Shown here: piece after piece, positions 1 through 9,420 of the stretch
How positions within the stretch are numbered: position 1 is the stretch's first letter
How the letters are laid out: every line of letters starts with the position of its first letter
Assembly: GCA_937952395.1 (NCBI GenBank)
Contig: CALFYV010000090.1
Span: 62,001 to 126,000, forward strand
Direction of reading: 5' to 3'
Length of the DNA stretch: 64,000 nucleotides
Source of the DNA: an uncultured Bacteriovoracaceae bacterium
Lineage (GTDB): Bacteria > Bdellovibrionota > Bacteriovoracia > Bacteriovoracales > Bacteriovoracaceae
Made by a program: the position numbers and the translations under genes
Notes under the pieces: model-generated
Told to the model about the DNA's origin: nothing
The model's input: the letters and a program-made list of their open reading frames with translations, nothing else
The model's database searches: none

Positions 1-153
1 TTCAGCATTAGCAGTAACTTGACGACGCCCCATACCTTCACTATTCTGTTGAAGATCATGAAGAGATGTAAGCACATCTCCTATACGTTGTCCAAGGTAG
101 AATTTGTTCTCGTTTAAGAGAAAATCTTTAAAACTAATTTTACTTAATGCCAT
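1..153 (-). CDS. Unknown protein, C-terminus beyond the window edge
   Basis: An open frame starts at ATG 153 and runs off the left edge (51 codons visible, beginning MALSKISFKDFLLNENKFY). I do not recognise a family. The N-terminus (short hydrophobic/aromatic pattern FKDFLLNE) resembles the capsid-targeting-like N-termini seen on six other proteins in this window. The start lies 8 nt downstream of the stop of the preceding gene at 161, so the two are probably co-transcribed. What follows beyond residue 51 cannot be seen. Confidence 0.6.
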   Translation of the reverse strand, partial: MALSKISFKDFLLNENKFYLGQRIGDVLTSLHDLQQNSEGMGRRQVTANAE

Positions 154-160
154 TTATATC

Positions 161-436
161 CTACGTATACAAAGAAACTATTTCATATCCATCAAATCGC
201 CATACTTCCTCATCTTCATCTTTTCGGAATTTGGTTGATAGATAGGTAATTTTTATCCATTGAATATAATTTCTATAATGCATATTTCTGTTAAGAAAAT
301 CAACTTGCAAATCTGTCATATCTTTCAGCAAGTCTTCACTAGATTCAAAATAAGAGTCGATATAGGGTTCAAAAAGAATATTTAAATCTTCTATTAGAGA
401 TTTGATTGTGTCAATTGTTAACCAGTAGTTTCCCAT
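161..436 (-). CDS. Small protein with the MxNYWL N-terminus
   Basis: A 91-aa acidic protein of unknown function. It starts MGNYWL, a hexapeptide pattern shared by six other small proteins in this window that do not otherwise look alike. The rest is predicted mostly helical with a hydrophobic/aromatic C-terminal half. Its ATG directly abuts the stop codon of the CTP synthase gene (stop at 437-439, start at 434-436), which implies translational coupling downstream of pyrG. Confidence 0.75.
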   Translation of the reverse strand: MGNYWLTIDTIKSLIEDLNILFEPYIDSYFESSEDLLKDMTDLQVDFLNRNMHYRNYIQWIKITYLSTKFRKDEDEEVWRFDGYEIVSLYT

Positions 437-2023
437 TTATTTTGCCTTGGATGCAGTAATTAATGCTTTAAATAATGGTGCTGCCTCCATTAATTTACTT
501 TTAAATTCTGGGTGTGCTTGTGTCCCAATAAAAAATGGATGCAACTCCTTCTCTAGCTCCATGATTTCTATTAAACCAGTCTCGGGATTCCTTCCAGAAA
601 CAAAAAACCCATTTTGTTTTAATTCTTTCTCGTATTCTGGATTTACTTCATATCTATGCCTGTGACGTTCGCTTATTATACGTTTATTATAACATTCATA
701 AGCCATCGTATCTTCAACCAATTCACAATCATAAGCACCTAATCTCATTGTGCCTAATTTTTTGGTTAAATTCTCCTGTCCTTTAACATAGTGTATCACG
801 GGATTTTTCGTATTTTTATCAAATTCTACACTATTGGCGTCCTTGTGTTTCAACACATTTCTAGCGAACTCGATAACCGCACATTGTAAACCCAAACAAA
901 TTCCCAAAAAGGGGATTTTTCTCTTTCTTATATATTTAATAGCAATTATTTTCCCCTCAACTCCACGCCTATCAAAACCTCCTGGAACTATTGCTGCATC
1001 TATTTCGAGACCGCTTAACACCTTAGGACTTTCTTCGATATCTTCTGCATTAATCCATTTAATTTTTACTTGAACATCATTTGCTTTTGCGGCATGATAA
1101 AGGGCCTCTCTAATAGAGATATAAGCCTCATCAGAATTATCATATTTGCCAAAAATTCCAACTGCAACAGTGTCTTTATGTGTTTTTTCCACCAAGTCAC
1201 GATAGGCACCAATTCTACAAGCATTTCTCTTTAATCGGAATTTATCTACGATTAAATCGTCAACTTGTCGATTATAAAATTCAATTGCAACTTTATAGAT
1301 TGTATCTACATCGGGTGCATCAAAAATATTGGTTTTTGGAACGTTTGTGAGATTGCTAATTTTAGAAAGAAGTTTATCTGGTATTGGATGAGATACACGA
1401 CACATCAAAGCGTCAGGCTGGAGGCCGTAGCGTTGCAAATCTTTGACAGAGTTTTGAAGAGGTTTTGTTTTAAATTCTTTGATTGTATCTACCCAAAGAA
1501 TAGGGGCGACCATGATAATCATTACATCGTCGCCCTTCTTTTGTTTAAATTGTCTTATCGCTTCATAAAATTGACCACTTTCGATATCGCCTACAGTGCC
1601 GCCAATTTCAGCTAAAACTATTTCATTATCCTTCCCTAATTCTTCTAATCGTTCTTGAATCTTATCTGTAACATGTGGGACGATTTGAATGGTCTCGCCA
1701 AGCCACTTTCCTTCTGCTTGTTCTTCGATTAATTCTTTAAATAAAGTGCCGGAAGTGTAAATGTTTTTCCCTGAAGGTTCGAGGCCAGCAATTCTAGAGT
1801 AATGACCCAAGTCTAAATCTGTTTCTGTGCCATCGTCACAAAGAAAACATTCACCATGTTCTCTAGGTGCGATAATGCCTGCATCGACATTAAGATATGG
1901 ATCGAATTTCAATATTGAAATTCTATGACCACGTAATTTCATTAAAAGACCGATGCTAGCGGCGGCAACGCCTTTTCCACAACCACTGATAACGCCGCCG
2001 CAAACTATAATGTATTTTGACAT
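437..2023 (-). CDS. pyrG: CTP synthase
   Basis: Makes CTP from UTP, ATP and glutamine in the cytoplasm. The 528-aa length is close to the usual ~545. The N-terminal synthetase domain shows the P-loop GGVISGCGKGVAAASIG and the conserved KFDPYLNVD and ETDLDLGHY blocks. The C-terminal class I glutamine amidotransferase domain (from about residue 290) has PGGFDRRG, the nucleophile elbow FLGICLGLQ (Cys) and the His-Glu pair in HPEFKS. The P-loop has Cys-Gly where cellular enzymes usually have Ser-Leu. A GAAAG-type ribosome site precedes ATG 2023. The start overlaps the stop of the small upstream gene by one base. Together with ATCase, RNR and dNMP kinase in this window it points to phage control of pyrimidine supply. 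Confidence 0.96.
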   Translation of the reverse strand: MSKYIIVCGGVISGCGKGVAAASIGLLMKLRGHRISILKFDPYLNVDAGIIAPREHGECFLCDDGTETDLDLGHYSRIAGLEPSGKNIYTSGTLFKELIEEQAEGKWLGETIQIVPHVTDKIQERLEELGKDNEIVLAEIGGTVGDIESGQFYEAIRQFKQKKGDDVMIIMVAPILWVDTIKEFKTKPLQNSVKDLQRYGLQPDALMCRVSHPIPDKLLSKISNLTNVPKTNIFDAPDVDTIYKVAIEFYNRQVDDLIVDKFRLKRNACRIGAYRDLVEKTHKDTVAVGIFGKYDNSDEAYISIREALYHAAKANDVQVKIKWINAEDIEESPKVLSGLEIDAAIVPGGFDRRGVEGKIIAIKYIRKRKIPFLGICLGLQCAVIEFARNVLKHKDANSVEFDKNTKNPVIHYVKGQENLTKKLGTMRLGAYDCELVEDTMAYECYNKRIISERHRHRYEVNPEYEKELKQNGFFVSGRNPETGLIEIMELEKELHPFFIGTQAHPEFKSKLMEAAPLFKALITASKAK

Positions 2024-2184
2024 TAACTTTCTTTCTCATCATTGTGAGATTCGGGATTAGGGCAACTGGGATTTTTTGTAACGTTTTTATTGTGACACTC
2101 ATGATATGGCGGTCCCGTGACTTCGCTTTCGCCGCCATCATTCATTCTTTTTTCATCATTTTGAAGTTGTTTTTGTTTTGACAT
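2023..2184 (-). CDS. Small hydrophilic protein
   Basis: A 53-aa, very polar protein rich in Asn, Asp, Glu, Lys and Ser, beginning MSKQKQLQNDEKRMNDGG. No domain recognised; it is probably disordered. Two overlaps support it as a real gene: its ATG overlaps the TAA of the gene at 2184-2513, and its own stop overlaps the CTP synthase start by one base. A different frame over the same DNA has no such coupling and I leave it out. Confidence 0.65.
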   Translation of the reverse strand: MSKQKQLQNDEKRMNDGGESEVTGPPYHECHNKNVTKNPSCPNPESHNDEKES

Positions 2185-2513
2185 TAACTTTCCCTAAAAA
2201 ACACCTGTTTTCTCATAACAGGATTAGAGTTAAATTGGTAAAATTGTAGAAGTTTGTGTAATTCACGAAACTTGTTTTGTTGAAACAATTGAGCACAACG
2301 AACATTTAATGAACCAACGGGTGCTTGTAGTCCAGCGATAGCACCGAATCTTACCATGAAATGCTGGGTATTTCCAAGGGGCATTCTAAATCTATAATGA
2401 TCCCCTTTTAAGGAAGGAGGATTGTCTGCTCTGAGAGGGGTATTTCTAATTCGATCCATTTCTTTTTCATTTGGTGGATCATATTCATTTTCAAACCAAG
2501 CTTTAAAATTCAT
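2184..2513 (-). CDS. Unknown protein with capsid-targeting-like N-terminus
   Basis: A 109-aa protein starting MNFKAWFENEYDPPNE, one of seven N-termini here that resemble the T4 internal-protein targeting peptide. I chose ATG 2513 because it overlaps the TGA of the upstream gene; an in-frame TTG one codon earlier is less likely. The body (residues 25-109) is basic with many Arg and Gln residues. No known family recognised. If the N-terminus is a capsid-targeting signal, the protein would be packaged in the head; this is inference. Confidence 0.7.
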   Translation of the reverse strand: MNFKAWFENEYDPPNEKEMDRIRNTPLRADNPPSLKGDHYRFRMPLGNTQHFMVRFGAIAGLQAPVGSLNVRCAQLFQQNKFRELHKLLQFYQFNSNPVMRKQVFFRES

Positions 2514-3124
2514 CAAGGTCTCCTTTGATTAAATGGTACACCTTGAATTGTGCTTGGTGGCAGATTTCTCAAATACATATATTCATCATAATCACTTATT
2601 TTCTCGCTAGTATGATTATCTGTAACTTTGACATCCATTTTTCTTACATAATACATGCGACGTAATGGAGCATTATTATAATATCTGATATGGTCGCAAA
2701 TTAAGAAATAAGTGTATTTTCCTTGGGTTTCTATGTCCATAATAATACACTTAGTAGGATAACTGCCCGTTGTAGCGTATCCTTTCCAAAAAATAGGTTT
2801 TTGATAGGTTTTCCATATTAATCCACTATTGTCTCTATAGCCTAAATATTCCCGATATCTATTGGTTGGAAGAATCTCGCCATTATGCTTTACATATACA
2901 ATTGAATTTGGATTAATTATACCTTTATAGGGCTTTGGCTCCACTTTTGGAGAATCAAGTCTTGGCTGAGAATGATTCTCCGATGGGGGATTCATAGGAG
3001 CTTGTATTTCATGTGAATTATTTGGCAAATGTTGAACATCTACATGCTCTTTATCATCTTTTTTCAAGATGAGAACACATAAAATCATAATTATAATCAG
3101 ACAAATAAGGTTGAGCTTGCTCAT
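2513..3124 (-). CDS. Membrane-anchored protein, unknown
   Basis: A 203-aa protein with one N-terminal membrane segment (about residues 5-20, LNLICLIIIMILCVLIL), then a Pro/His/Glu-rich linker (about 25-65) and a Tyr-rich globular C-terminal part. No cleavage site is obvious, so it is likely a type II anchored protein with the C-terminal domain outside the cytoplasmic membrane. The same design (short anchor, proline-rich linker, extracytoplasmic domain) is seen in the genes at 9421 and 10405. The C-terminal domain is not recognised. Confidence 0.75.
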   Translation of the reverse strand: MSKLNLICLIIIMILCVLILKKDDKEHVDVQHLPNNSHEIQAPMNPPSENHSQPRLDSPKVEPKPYKGIINPNSIVYVKHNGEILPTNRYREYLGYRDNSGLIWKTYQKPIFWKGYATTGSYPTKCIIMDIETQGKYTYFLICDHIRYYNNAPLRRMYYVRKMDVKVTDNHTSEKISDYDEYMYLRNLPPSTIQGVPFNQRRP

Positions 3125-3131
3125 ACATTAT

Positions 3132-5336
3132 TTATGCTGACATGGCAACTTTTGCCGGTGGAGTCCATTCACATTGTCCACCAGCACAAGCTAGGGTTTC
3201 CATGGGCTTTGTGTTATCTTCTTCTTCTATTAAAGTAGTGTAATCCACATCTGTGTACTCTCGCTTTAAATCAAGCCAAAGTTTCCAATTATTGACATGT
3301 TTCATTAAATAACAACAATTTTTAATATCGCCCTCACAATATCTGTCAGCGAATTGTTTAACACGACGAATCCAATTTAATTTATCTTTTTCATCATCTT
3401 GAATAGGCTCTCCTAACCCCAAAACTGCATCGCACGCTTTCCATAGGTTATTATCAAAAGCATATAAACCATCAACAATTAAACCGCTGGCCATGAGGGC
3501 TCCGTCACCATAAGTAGCCAAAATTTCTCTAGGGGTTAAGACATTACACATCGGGGCTTGTGGATAATCGAGATCACCAGAACTAGGAAGAAGGCTCACG
3601 CCAGCAAACCATTTACGATTATCATAAATAAATTTGGCTACATCATCCCATTCATCTGGTCTTACATTAATTGTATTTGAAACAGAATGTCGCAACCAAG
3701 GTTGAACACAAGCTTTTTTGCGAGTGCCATATTCAACCCAGTTTTTTTGAGTTGATTTTACATGTTGTAAAAATTCAACGGCACCCAAATCGTTCTTAGT
3801 TTTTCCTCCTGCTGGAACCTCTATACAAAAGGTGATTACCTTATCAGTTTTATTAGCACTCCATACAGAATGTTCAACTGCAAGTGGGTTTTCTTTTTCA
3901 AAACGTTGAAATATCGGCTCTAATTGATTTGCCTGCACTCTTCGAAAATATCTTTTTGCATGATGGGGATGTACACCACTAGCGGTTCCCAACATACAAC
4001 TTACAGTTCCAGCAGGTTTAATATTGGTAGCTCTAGCAGTAGGATTAATGCCAATTTTTTTTGCCATCCATTCATTAGTTTCCAAAATTAATTTGGCCAT
4101 TTCTTTTTGAATATCTTCGTTAAATAAAACATCAGGATTATCCATCATTCCAGTAATAGAAACTCCCAACAATGCTTCTTTGCGAATAATTCGCTCGCTA
4201 ACTTCTCCCAAATATTCAAAATCAGTATATCCAGCTTGGAGCGTGCCCACTATAGCCGCTCCTCGTGCTGCCAAGGCAAAATCTTCTTTACATTTTACTT
4301 TTTTACCATTTATTTCACATAAATTACATGCTTGCCATCCCGAATTACCAAATTCATCATAACCATATAATCCAGCTTCTACACAGGGGTTATATAAACA
4401 TTCAGTATCCTCTGACCAAATAAATCCTGGTTCTCCGTATTCTTTTACAGAATCAATTAGCTCATTAAATTGTTCTCTTGTAGTTTCACCTCTAACTAAA
4501 AGGGCCGAATTGTTTGAGCGACCTCGTTGTGGATTATCAATAAACCAATTGCCAGTCTTAGCTTTAACCATTTCTTCATCATCTGGAGAGAACATACATA
4601 AAGTAGCACTACGACGAACTCCACCTGACAACACTGCATCTGAGGCATGCATAACGATGTCATAAGCATCAATGGGTCTAAGTCTTTTTTGATCTTCTAC
4701 ACAACGATCCAATAATTTACGAATTATTTCTAAAGCATTTTTTAGTGGCTCGGGACCAGGGGCTTTGCCAGCCCCTGAAGAGAGAGAAGACCCAGCAGGT
4801 CTTATCAAAGAAAAATCAAAAATAACTTCATGTCCTTCCCATTCAGGGAATTCAGGATGTTTAAAATAGGTGGCAAGTAATATTCCTAATGAATCTGCCC
4901 ATCCCTCGATGGTGTCAGGAATAGTATAAACTTTCCTACCCTTGCTTTTAATTTTATTGCTAAATGCTGGGAGTTTTGCTACATGGTGTTTTTGGACGCT
5001 AAATCCACATCCTGAGCCGCATAAAAGGAGCCATAAACATTCTTGAAAAAATCTAATTCTATCACAATAGCTAGCTAAACAATTATAAAGCCTGGCGTTT
5101 TTCTTAAGAATTGGCTTGCCACCAAACTGTAGGGCTCTTTGTGAGCCTAAAACTCTCTTTTGTTTAACTAAATCGACGACCCATTCGATTTCTTCTTCGC
5201 ACTGTGGGTATTTCGCCAAGTGCATATTAAAAACTCTATCTACGGCTTCATTCCAGGTCTCTCTTCTTTTTTCTTGTTTGTTATAACGGGCATATTTTGA
5301 ATAGTAAGTATAATCTTGTAATGCACGAATCGACAT
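3132..5336 (-). CDS. nrdJ: Class II (adenosylcobalamin-dependent) ribonucleotide reductase, monomeric type
   Basis: Reduces ribonucleotides to deoxyribonucleotides using a B12-generated thiyl radical, without a metal-radical subunit. At 734 aa it matches the size of the monomeric Lactobacillus leichmannii-type RTPR (~739 aa) rather than NrdA. Visible features are YNCLASYC (~residues 84-91, N-terminal redox-cysteine position), a Cys-rich segment LLLCGSGCGFS, the active-site-loop candidate WQACNLCEI (~335-345), VSCMLGTASG, and a C-terminal CAGGQC pair with the CxxxxC spacing of the RTPR redox cysteines. No nrdB-like gene is nearby, which fits class II. It is separated by 84 bp from the gp46-like gene. 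Confidence 0.92.
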   Translation of the reverse strand: MSIRALQDYTYYSKYARYNKQEKRRETWNEAVDRVFNMHLAKYPQCEEEIEWVVDLVKQKRVLGSQRALQFGGKPILKKNARLYNCLASYCDRIRFFQECLWLLLCGSGCGFSVQKHHVAKLPAFSNKIKSKGRKVYTIPDTIEGWADSLGILLATYFKHPEFPEWEGHEVIFDFSLIRPAGSSLSSGAGKAPGPEPLKNALEIIRKLLDRCVEDQKRLRPIDAYDIVMHASDAVLSGGVRRSATLCMFSPDDEEMVKAKTGNWFIDNPQRGRSNNSALLVRGETTREQFNELIDSVKEYGEPGFIWSEDTECLYNPCVEAGLYGYDEFGNSGWQACNLCEINGKKVKCKEDFALAARGAAIVGTLQAGYTDFEYLGEVSERIIRKEALLGVSITGMMDNPDVLFNEDIQKEMAKLILETNEWMAKKIGINPTARATNIKPAGTVSCMLGTASGVHPHHAKRYFRRVQANQLEPIFQRFEKENPLAVEHSVWSANKTDKVITFCIEVPAGGKTKNDLGAVEFLQHVKSTQKNWVEYGTRKKACVQPWLRHSVSNTINVRPDEWDDVAKFIYDNRKWFAGVSLLPSSGDLDYPQAPMCNVLTPREILATYGDGALMASGLIVDGLYAFDNNLWKACDAVLGLGEPIQDDEKDKLNWIRRVKQFADRYCEGDIKNCCYLMKHVNNWKLWLDLKREYTDVDYTTLIEEEDNTKPMETLACAGGQCEWTPPAKVAMSA

Positions 5337-5420
5337 GTTTATCCTCTTTTAATTTCTCTTTATCTTCTTGTATTGGGAAAGTATGTAAAACTTATGAACG
5401 CAAAATTTTCTTATAAAATT

Positions 5421-7412
5421 TTATTTTGTTTTAGGAGAAACTAATTTGGAAAAACCTCCCTTTTTGATAAGATTAATGGTATCACAATTGCCCGCTCTTA
5501 ACATTTCTAATAAGTCGTGATCGTGTGTAGTTATAAATACTTGCCGCTCTTTAGCTAGCTCTGCAATCATATTGTAAACACCCTGCACGCCGATTGGATC
5601 GATGTTGGTAGTCACTTCATCTAAGAACACAATTGACGGACAAGTGCCGCAATTTAACATCATTACATGTGCTATTCCCTGTGATACCGCTAAGTTAGCC
5701 CTACGACGCTCACCGCCTGATAAAGCATCATAAACAAACTTGTCGCCATCTACAGGATTTCTGGTAATTTCAGGTTCTAATTCATTGTCAAAACGAAGTG
5801 ATATTTTTCCATCAATAAGAAATTGAAGCCAATACTCTATTCGAGCATTTAAAGCAGGTATGATTCCATCAATAATAAACTTGCGAATACCTTTGTCGCC
5901 AAAAGCATTCACCCAAAACTCATAATAAGGAAGTTCTTTATTAGCTTCATCTAATTCTAATTTTTTCTCTTCACATTCCTTTTGTTTTTCCTCGCTTTCC
6001 TTAACTGCCATTTGCATAATTTTCACATAAGGAGAAGGTCCGTCCAACTCCTCTTTTTTCTTAAGTATTTGATTTTTAAGCTCATTTAATTGCTCTTCAA
6101 TCACTTTTTCATCAAGAGAAATCTCAGGTCTTTCAACCTTTGATAACTTTGATACATGTTTGCGAGCCACATCAACAAATTTTACAATTTCATTTAACTT
6201 GGATTCATCAGAACTTACCGTCTCAGAAATTTTTGTTAATGTCTCTTTATCTTCATCATAAAGCTTTTTATTTTCAATAACTCTTGATGTTAGTTGAGTT
6301 AGCTTTTGTTTTTTATCTTGAATATCTTTCTTAGTTTTTTCCAATAAATTTTCATCAACATAACCACATTTAATACACTTTTGCGATTCTATGTCTTTGA
6401 TAATATCGTTATCATTAGCAATTCGCTTTTCTAGTCCAGATATCTCTATATTAAAATTCTTTATCTCGCTGTCCAACGAACTTAACTTAGAATAAACTTC
6501 GTTTTGAACATCTTTGTTTTTTACCAAAGACTCTTGCAGCTTGTTGACTTTTTCTTCTTTTAGTTCAATTTGCTCATTTAATTCTTCAATCTTTTCTTGA
6601 GCTTCTTGATAAGCGGCAAGAGCCTGTCCTGTGTCCGTTGTTTTTAATTCAGACTCTTTAGCTTTGTATTTATCAACAATTATCTTTAATTCTGTTTTTT
6701 TACTATCTTTCCAAGTTGTCTCTTCTAATTTGATGTTATTGATACGATTTTCACAGAGTTGTTTTTCTGATAAAGCTGCGTCTAACTTATAACCCATGTT
6801 TTTGGTTGCATCTTTAGCTGTGTTTCTTAGCTTTTTAGCATTCTCGCCATATTCTCGATACACATCTAAAGATAAAAGATTTTCTACAATCTCTCTTTTG
6901 CTTTTAGTATCACATTCAAGAAAACTTCCAGCATTGTTATCAGTAAAGACAACCAAATTACAAAATGTCTTATAAGTAAGACCAACTTTATTATCAATCC
7001 ATTTCTGGGTATCTGTCATACCGCCCAAAGAAAGCTCTGTTTCTTTAGTCCATTCGCCACTTGCGCTTTGCCAAACCTTCAAAGAGTTTGGAGAACGAGT
7101 GCGAACAATACGATAATCATCAACTATAATTTCGACTCTAAGCTTCTTGCCAATTTGATTGTTAATTATATTATCATTTTTGAGCTTTTTAACAGTGTGG
7201 CCAAATAAACCATATACAATAATATCACAAATGCTAGTCTTGCCGACACCATTGCTTGCTCTTCTTTCTTCTTCGTTATCTGGATCGATATCGAGGTTGT
7301 CGCCTCGAACCAATACAACGTTCCCGTAATGGTCAAAATTAATTTCGATTCCATCGGGACCAAAGCATAAGAAATTACGAGCAGAGATATACTTGATTTT
7401 TATATTGTTCAT
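5421..7412 (-). CDS. Recombination nuclease ATPase subunit (gp46/SbcC/Rad50-like)
   Basis: The ATPase half of the gp46-gp47 complex that resects double-strand ends for recombination-dependent replication. The 663-aa protein has a Walker A motif NGVGKTSI (~residues 55-62), long coiled coils, a central zinc-hook CIKCG (~350), the ABC signature LSGGERRR and Walker B IVFLDEVTTNID near the C-terminus. This is the order expected of SMC/Rad50 proteins. The nuclease partner lies upstream at 7894-8970, separated by the MazG-like gene. Confidence 0.93.
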   Translation of the reverse strand: MNNIKIKYISARNFLCFGPDGIEINFDHYGNVVLVRGDNLDIDPDNEEERRASNGVGKTSICDIIVYGLFGHTVKKLKNDNIINNQIGKKLRVEIIVDDYRIVRTRSPNSLKVWQSASGEWTKETELSLGGMTDTQKWIDNKVGLTYKTFCNLVVFTDNNAGSFLECDTKSKREIVENLLSLDVYREYGENAKKLRNTAKDATKNMGYKLDAALSEKQLCENRINNIKLEETTWKDSKKTELKIIVDKYKAKESELKTTDTGQALAAYQEAQEKIEELNEQIELKEEKVNKLQESLVKNKDVQNEVYSKLSSLDSEIKNFNIEISGLEKRIANDNDIIKDIESQKCIKCGYVDENLLEKTKKDIQDKKQKLTQLTSRVIENKKLYDEDKETLTKISETVSSDESKLNEIVKFVDVARKHVSKLSKVERPEISLDEKVIEEQLNELKNQILKKKEELDGPSPYVKIMQMAVKESEEKQKECEEKKLELDEANKELPYYEFWVNAFGDKGIRKFIIDGIIPALNARIEYWLQFLIDGKISLRFDNELEPEITRNPVDGDKFVYDALSGGERRRANLAVSQGIAHVMMLNCGTCPSIVFLDEVTTNIDPIGVQGVYNMIAELAKERQVFITTHDHDLLEMLRAGNCDTINLIKKGGFSKLVSPKTK

Positions 7413-7459
7413 AATGAGAATGTAAATATACAGATTATATCATAGGCGCCCAGAGCAAT

Positions 7460-7891
7460 TTATTTAAATCCAAAAAATTTTGGGAGCTTCCACCATGGGC
7501 TATAATCATCGTCATTAGAAAAGGATCGTTTTGCCTTTTCTTTGGCTTTAAATTCTTCTACAGAGAATTTTTTTTCTTTATATCTGTCGCTAAGTTTCTC
7601 TACATTGGTGTTAAGAACTTCTTGAAGAGAAACACCACATACCTCACGAGCAGCAAAGGCCAAATAAAAGAAAGAATCTCCTAATTCTTTAATCATATCT
7701 TGACGCACTTCTTCGGTCATTTCTTTTCCATGAAACAGAATTTTCTTACAATTATCAGCAAATTCACCACCTTCACCTGAAAGACCCAAGCCCGCTGTAG
7801 CTAGTTTGCTTTCTTGATCTTTCATAGAGTATGGAGACATTAAGCCCAAAACAAACTCTTCGTATTCATTTAATGTCATTTCTTTATTCAT
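7460..7891 (-). CDS. MazG-like nucleotide pyrophosphohydrolase
   Basis: A 143-aa protein with the MazG-type metal-binding pattern: EGGEFAD (~residues 35-41) followed by KELGDSFFYLAF (~68-79), i.e. the ExxE...ExxD helix pair of all-alpha NTP pyrophosphatases. Family members hydrolyse (d)NTPs to monophosphates or act on signalling nucleotides; the substrate cannot be told here. A Lys-rich tail follows. The gene sits between gp46- and gp47-like genes and its stop is 47 bp from the gp46 start. Confidence 0.8.
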   Translation of the reverse strand: MNKEMTLNEYEEFVLGLMSPYSMKDQESKLATAGLGLSGEGGEFADNCKKILFHGKEMTEEVRQDMIKELGDSFFYLAFAAREVCGVSLQEVLNTNVEKLSDRYKEKKFSVEEFKAKEKAKRSFSNDDDYSPWWKLPKFFGFK

Positions 7892-7893
7892 TT

Positions 7894-8970
7894 TTAAACC
7901 TCAATACATTGTTTTCCAAATTCCAATAATTTCTTTTTATCCACCTTTTCTTTGCCAAAATACTTCTCAAACTGTTCTTCGGTTAAAGATTCAATAAACT
8001 TCTGCAACATTTGATCGCCAGTAGATAAAATAGACTTGGCATCTTCAACCATTTTCAAATCATCTTCTGTCTTTTTCGGCTTTTGTTTAATTTCAAGGCT
8101 GCCAAGGTTTTTTTGCAACACTTCATTTTTTAGACCAATTAGCTCTGATGATGAAATGTCTTCTGACACAATTCTGATAAAGTTGTTTTCTAAATCAAAA
8201 CTTAATATATCATCTTTCTCAGTTAAGACCAAATGAACAGGACTAAAGTTATTTTTAATGTATTTCTTTTTATGAGTTTCAAAATCATATTCAATGATAT
8301 GCTTTTGTTGTTCTGTTTCCCCAAAATTTAACTGTAAAGGGGAGCCAACATATTCAACGCTTTTAGTTAATTTTTGTTCAGCATGATAGTGGCCTAAAAA
8401 TACTTGATCGTAATCATCAAAAACATCAGGAGTAACTTTTACCATTTCGCCATCATGTTCAATTGCCACATCAGCGATGGTGCTGTGGACGAGATTCCAC
8501 AATGCACCATCTACAGCAACGTGAGCAAGCAAAACCTTAAAATCTGATTCTATTTTTATTTTCTTAAGGTCTTCGGGAGGATTGTGAGTATAAGGTAGAA
8601 ATCCGACTTCATATCCATCGATATCCAATGAACATGGTCGATCAACTACGGTAACTCCAGGGATGGCGGCCAGAGGGGCAGCACTAGAGATATCCCATTT
8701 TTCACGACTATACATATCGTGATTTCCAAGGAGAAGATAGAACTTCTTCCCCGGCATTTTCTTGACAAAAACTTCAAAAGTTTTTTGATAAGTTAAAACA
8801 TCTATTTTTTGTTTATCGTGAAATAAATCACCACAAAATAGAATTGTTTTAATATCACGTTCTTCAGCAGTATTAAACACCCATTCTAGAACTTTTAGGC
8901 AATCATTAAGACGTTCAACTTTGCCTTTATGTGGATGAATATGTGCATCACTAAAAATAATAGATTTCAT
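7894..8970 (-). CDS. Recombination nuclease subunit (gp47/SbcD/Mre11-like)
   Basis: A calcineurin-type metallophosphoesterase that cuts DNA ends together with the gp46-like ATPase. The 358-aa protein shows the five metal-binding motifs in order: DAHIHPH (residues ~8-14), GDLFHDK (~47), LLGNHD (~82), a His in the AHVAVDG region, and GHYHAE (~193). The C-terminal third (Lys/Glu rich) is the expected partner-binding part. It is two bases upstream of the MazG-like gene, so both are in one operon with gp46. Confidence 0.93.
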   Translation of the reverse strand: MKSIIFSDAHIHPHKGKVERLNDCLKVLEWVFNTAEERDIKTILFCGDLFHDKQKIDVLTYQKTFEVFVKKMPGKKFYLLLGNHDMYSREKWDISSAAPLAAIPGVTVVDRPCSLDIDGYEVGFLPYTHNPPEDLKKIKIESDFKVLLAHVAVDGALWNLVHSTIADVAIEHDGEMVKVTPDVFDDYDQVFLGHYHAEQKLTKSVEYVGSPLQLNFGETEQQKHIIEYDFETHKKKYIKNNFSPVHLVLTEKDDILSFDLENNFIRIVSEDISSSELIGLKNEVLQKNLGSLEIKQKPKKTEDDLKMVEDAKSILSTGDQMLQKFIESLTEEQFEKYFGKEKVDKKKLLEFGKQCIEV

Positions 8971-9000
8971 ATGTTAGCCTATAATGTCCACAACATTATA

Positions 9001-9405
9001 TTACATCATTGGTTGTTGTGGAGGGGCTTCAGGTGGAGCATGAGGTGCTTCCATTCCCTGAGCTTGAGGCATTTGTAACATATCTTCTTGATTTTGTCCA
9101 GACTTTTTCTTGGTATCAATTTTCTTTCCATCAAGAATTTTATTTAAAATCTGCCATACTGTCATGGGTTTTAATTGAACTGTTGGCTCTTGGCCGCCGC
9201 CGCCCATTGGATCGCCCATTGGAGGACCGCCAAGACCACCCATTCCGCCGCCAGGAGGCATTCCGCCACCCATTGGAGGCATTCCTCCACCCATTGGATC
9301 GCCCATTGGAGGCATCCCACCTCCCATTGGATCAGGACCACCTGGGGGTGGTGCTCCACCGAAATCTTGTTCAACTAATTGATAAAATTCCCAAAATGTT
9401 TTCAT
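9001..9405 (-). CDS. Gly/Met/Pro-rich repeat protein with capsid-targeting-like N-terminus
   Basis: A 134-aa low-complexity protein. After an N-terminal MKTFWEFYQLVEQDFGG (close to the T4 targeting peptide MKTYQEFIAEA), residues ~18-72 are imperfect repeats of GGGMPPMGDPM type. A short helical segment follows (VWQILNKILDGKKID, ~82-97), then a second Pro/Gln/Met-rich tail. The repeats make both other frames on each strand open for long distances; those are shadows. Such sequences are typical of disordered structural or virion-internal proteins, but no family can be named. Confidence 0.7.
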   Translation of the reverse strand: MKTFWEFYQLVEQDFGGAPPPGGPDPMGGGMPPMGDPMGGGMPPMGGGMPPGGGMGGLGGPPMGDPMGGGGQEPTVQLKPMTVWQILNKILDGKKIDTKKKSGQNQEDMLQMPQAQGMEAPHAPPEAPPQQPMM

Positions 9406-9420
9406 GCAAGTATATAGTAT

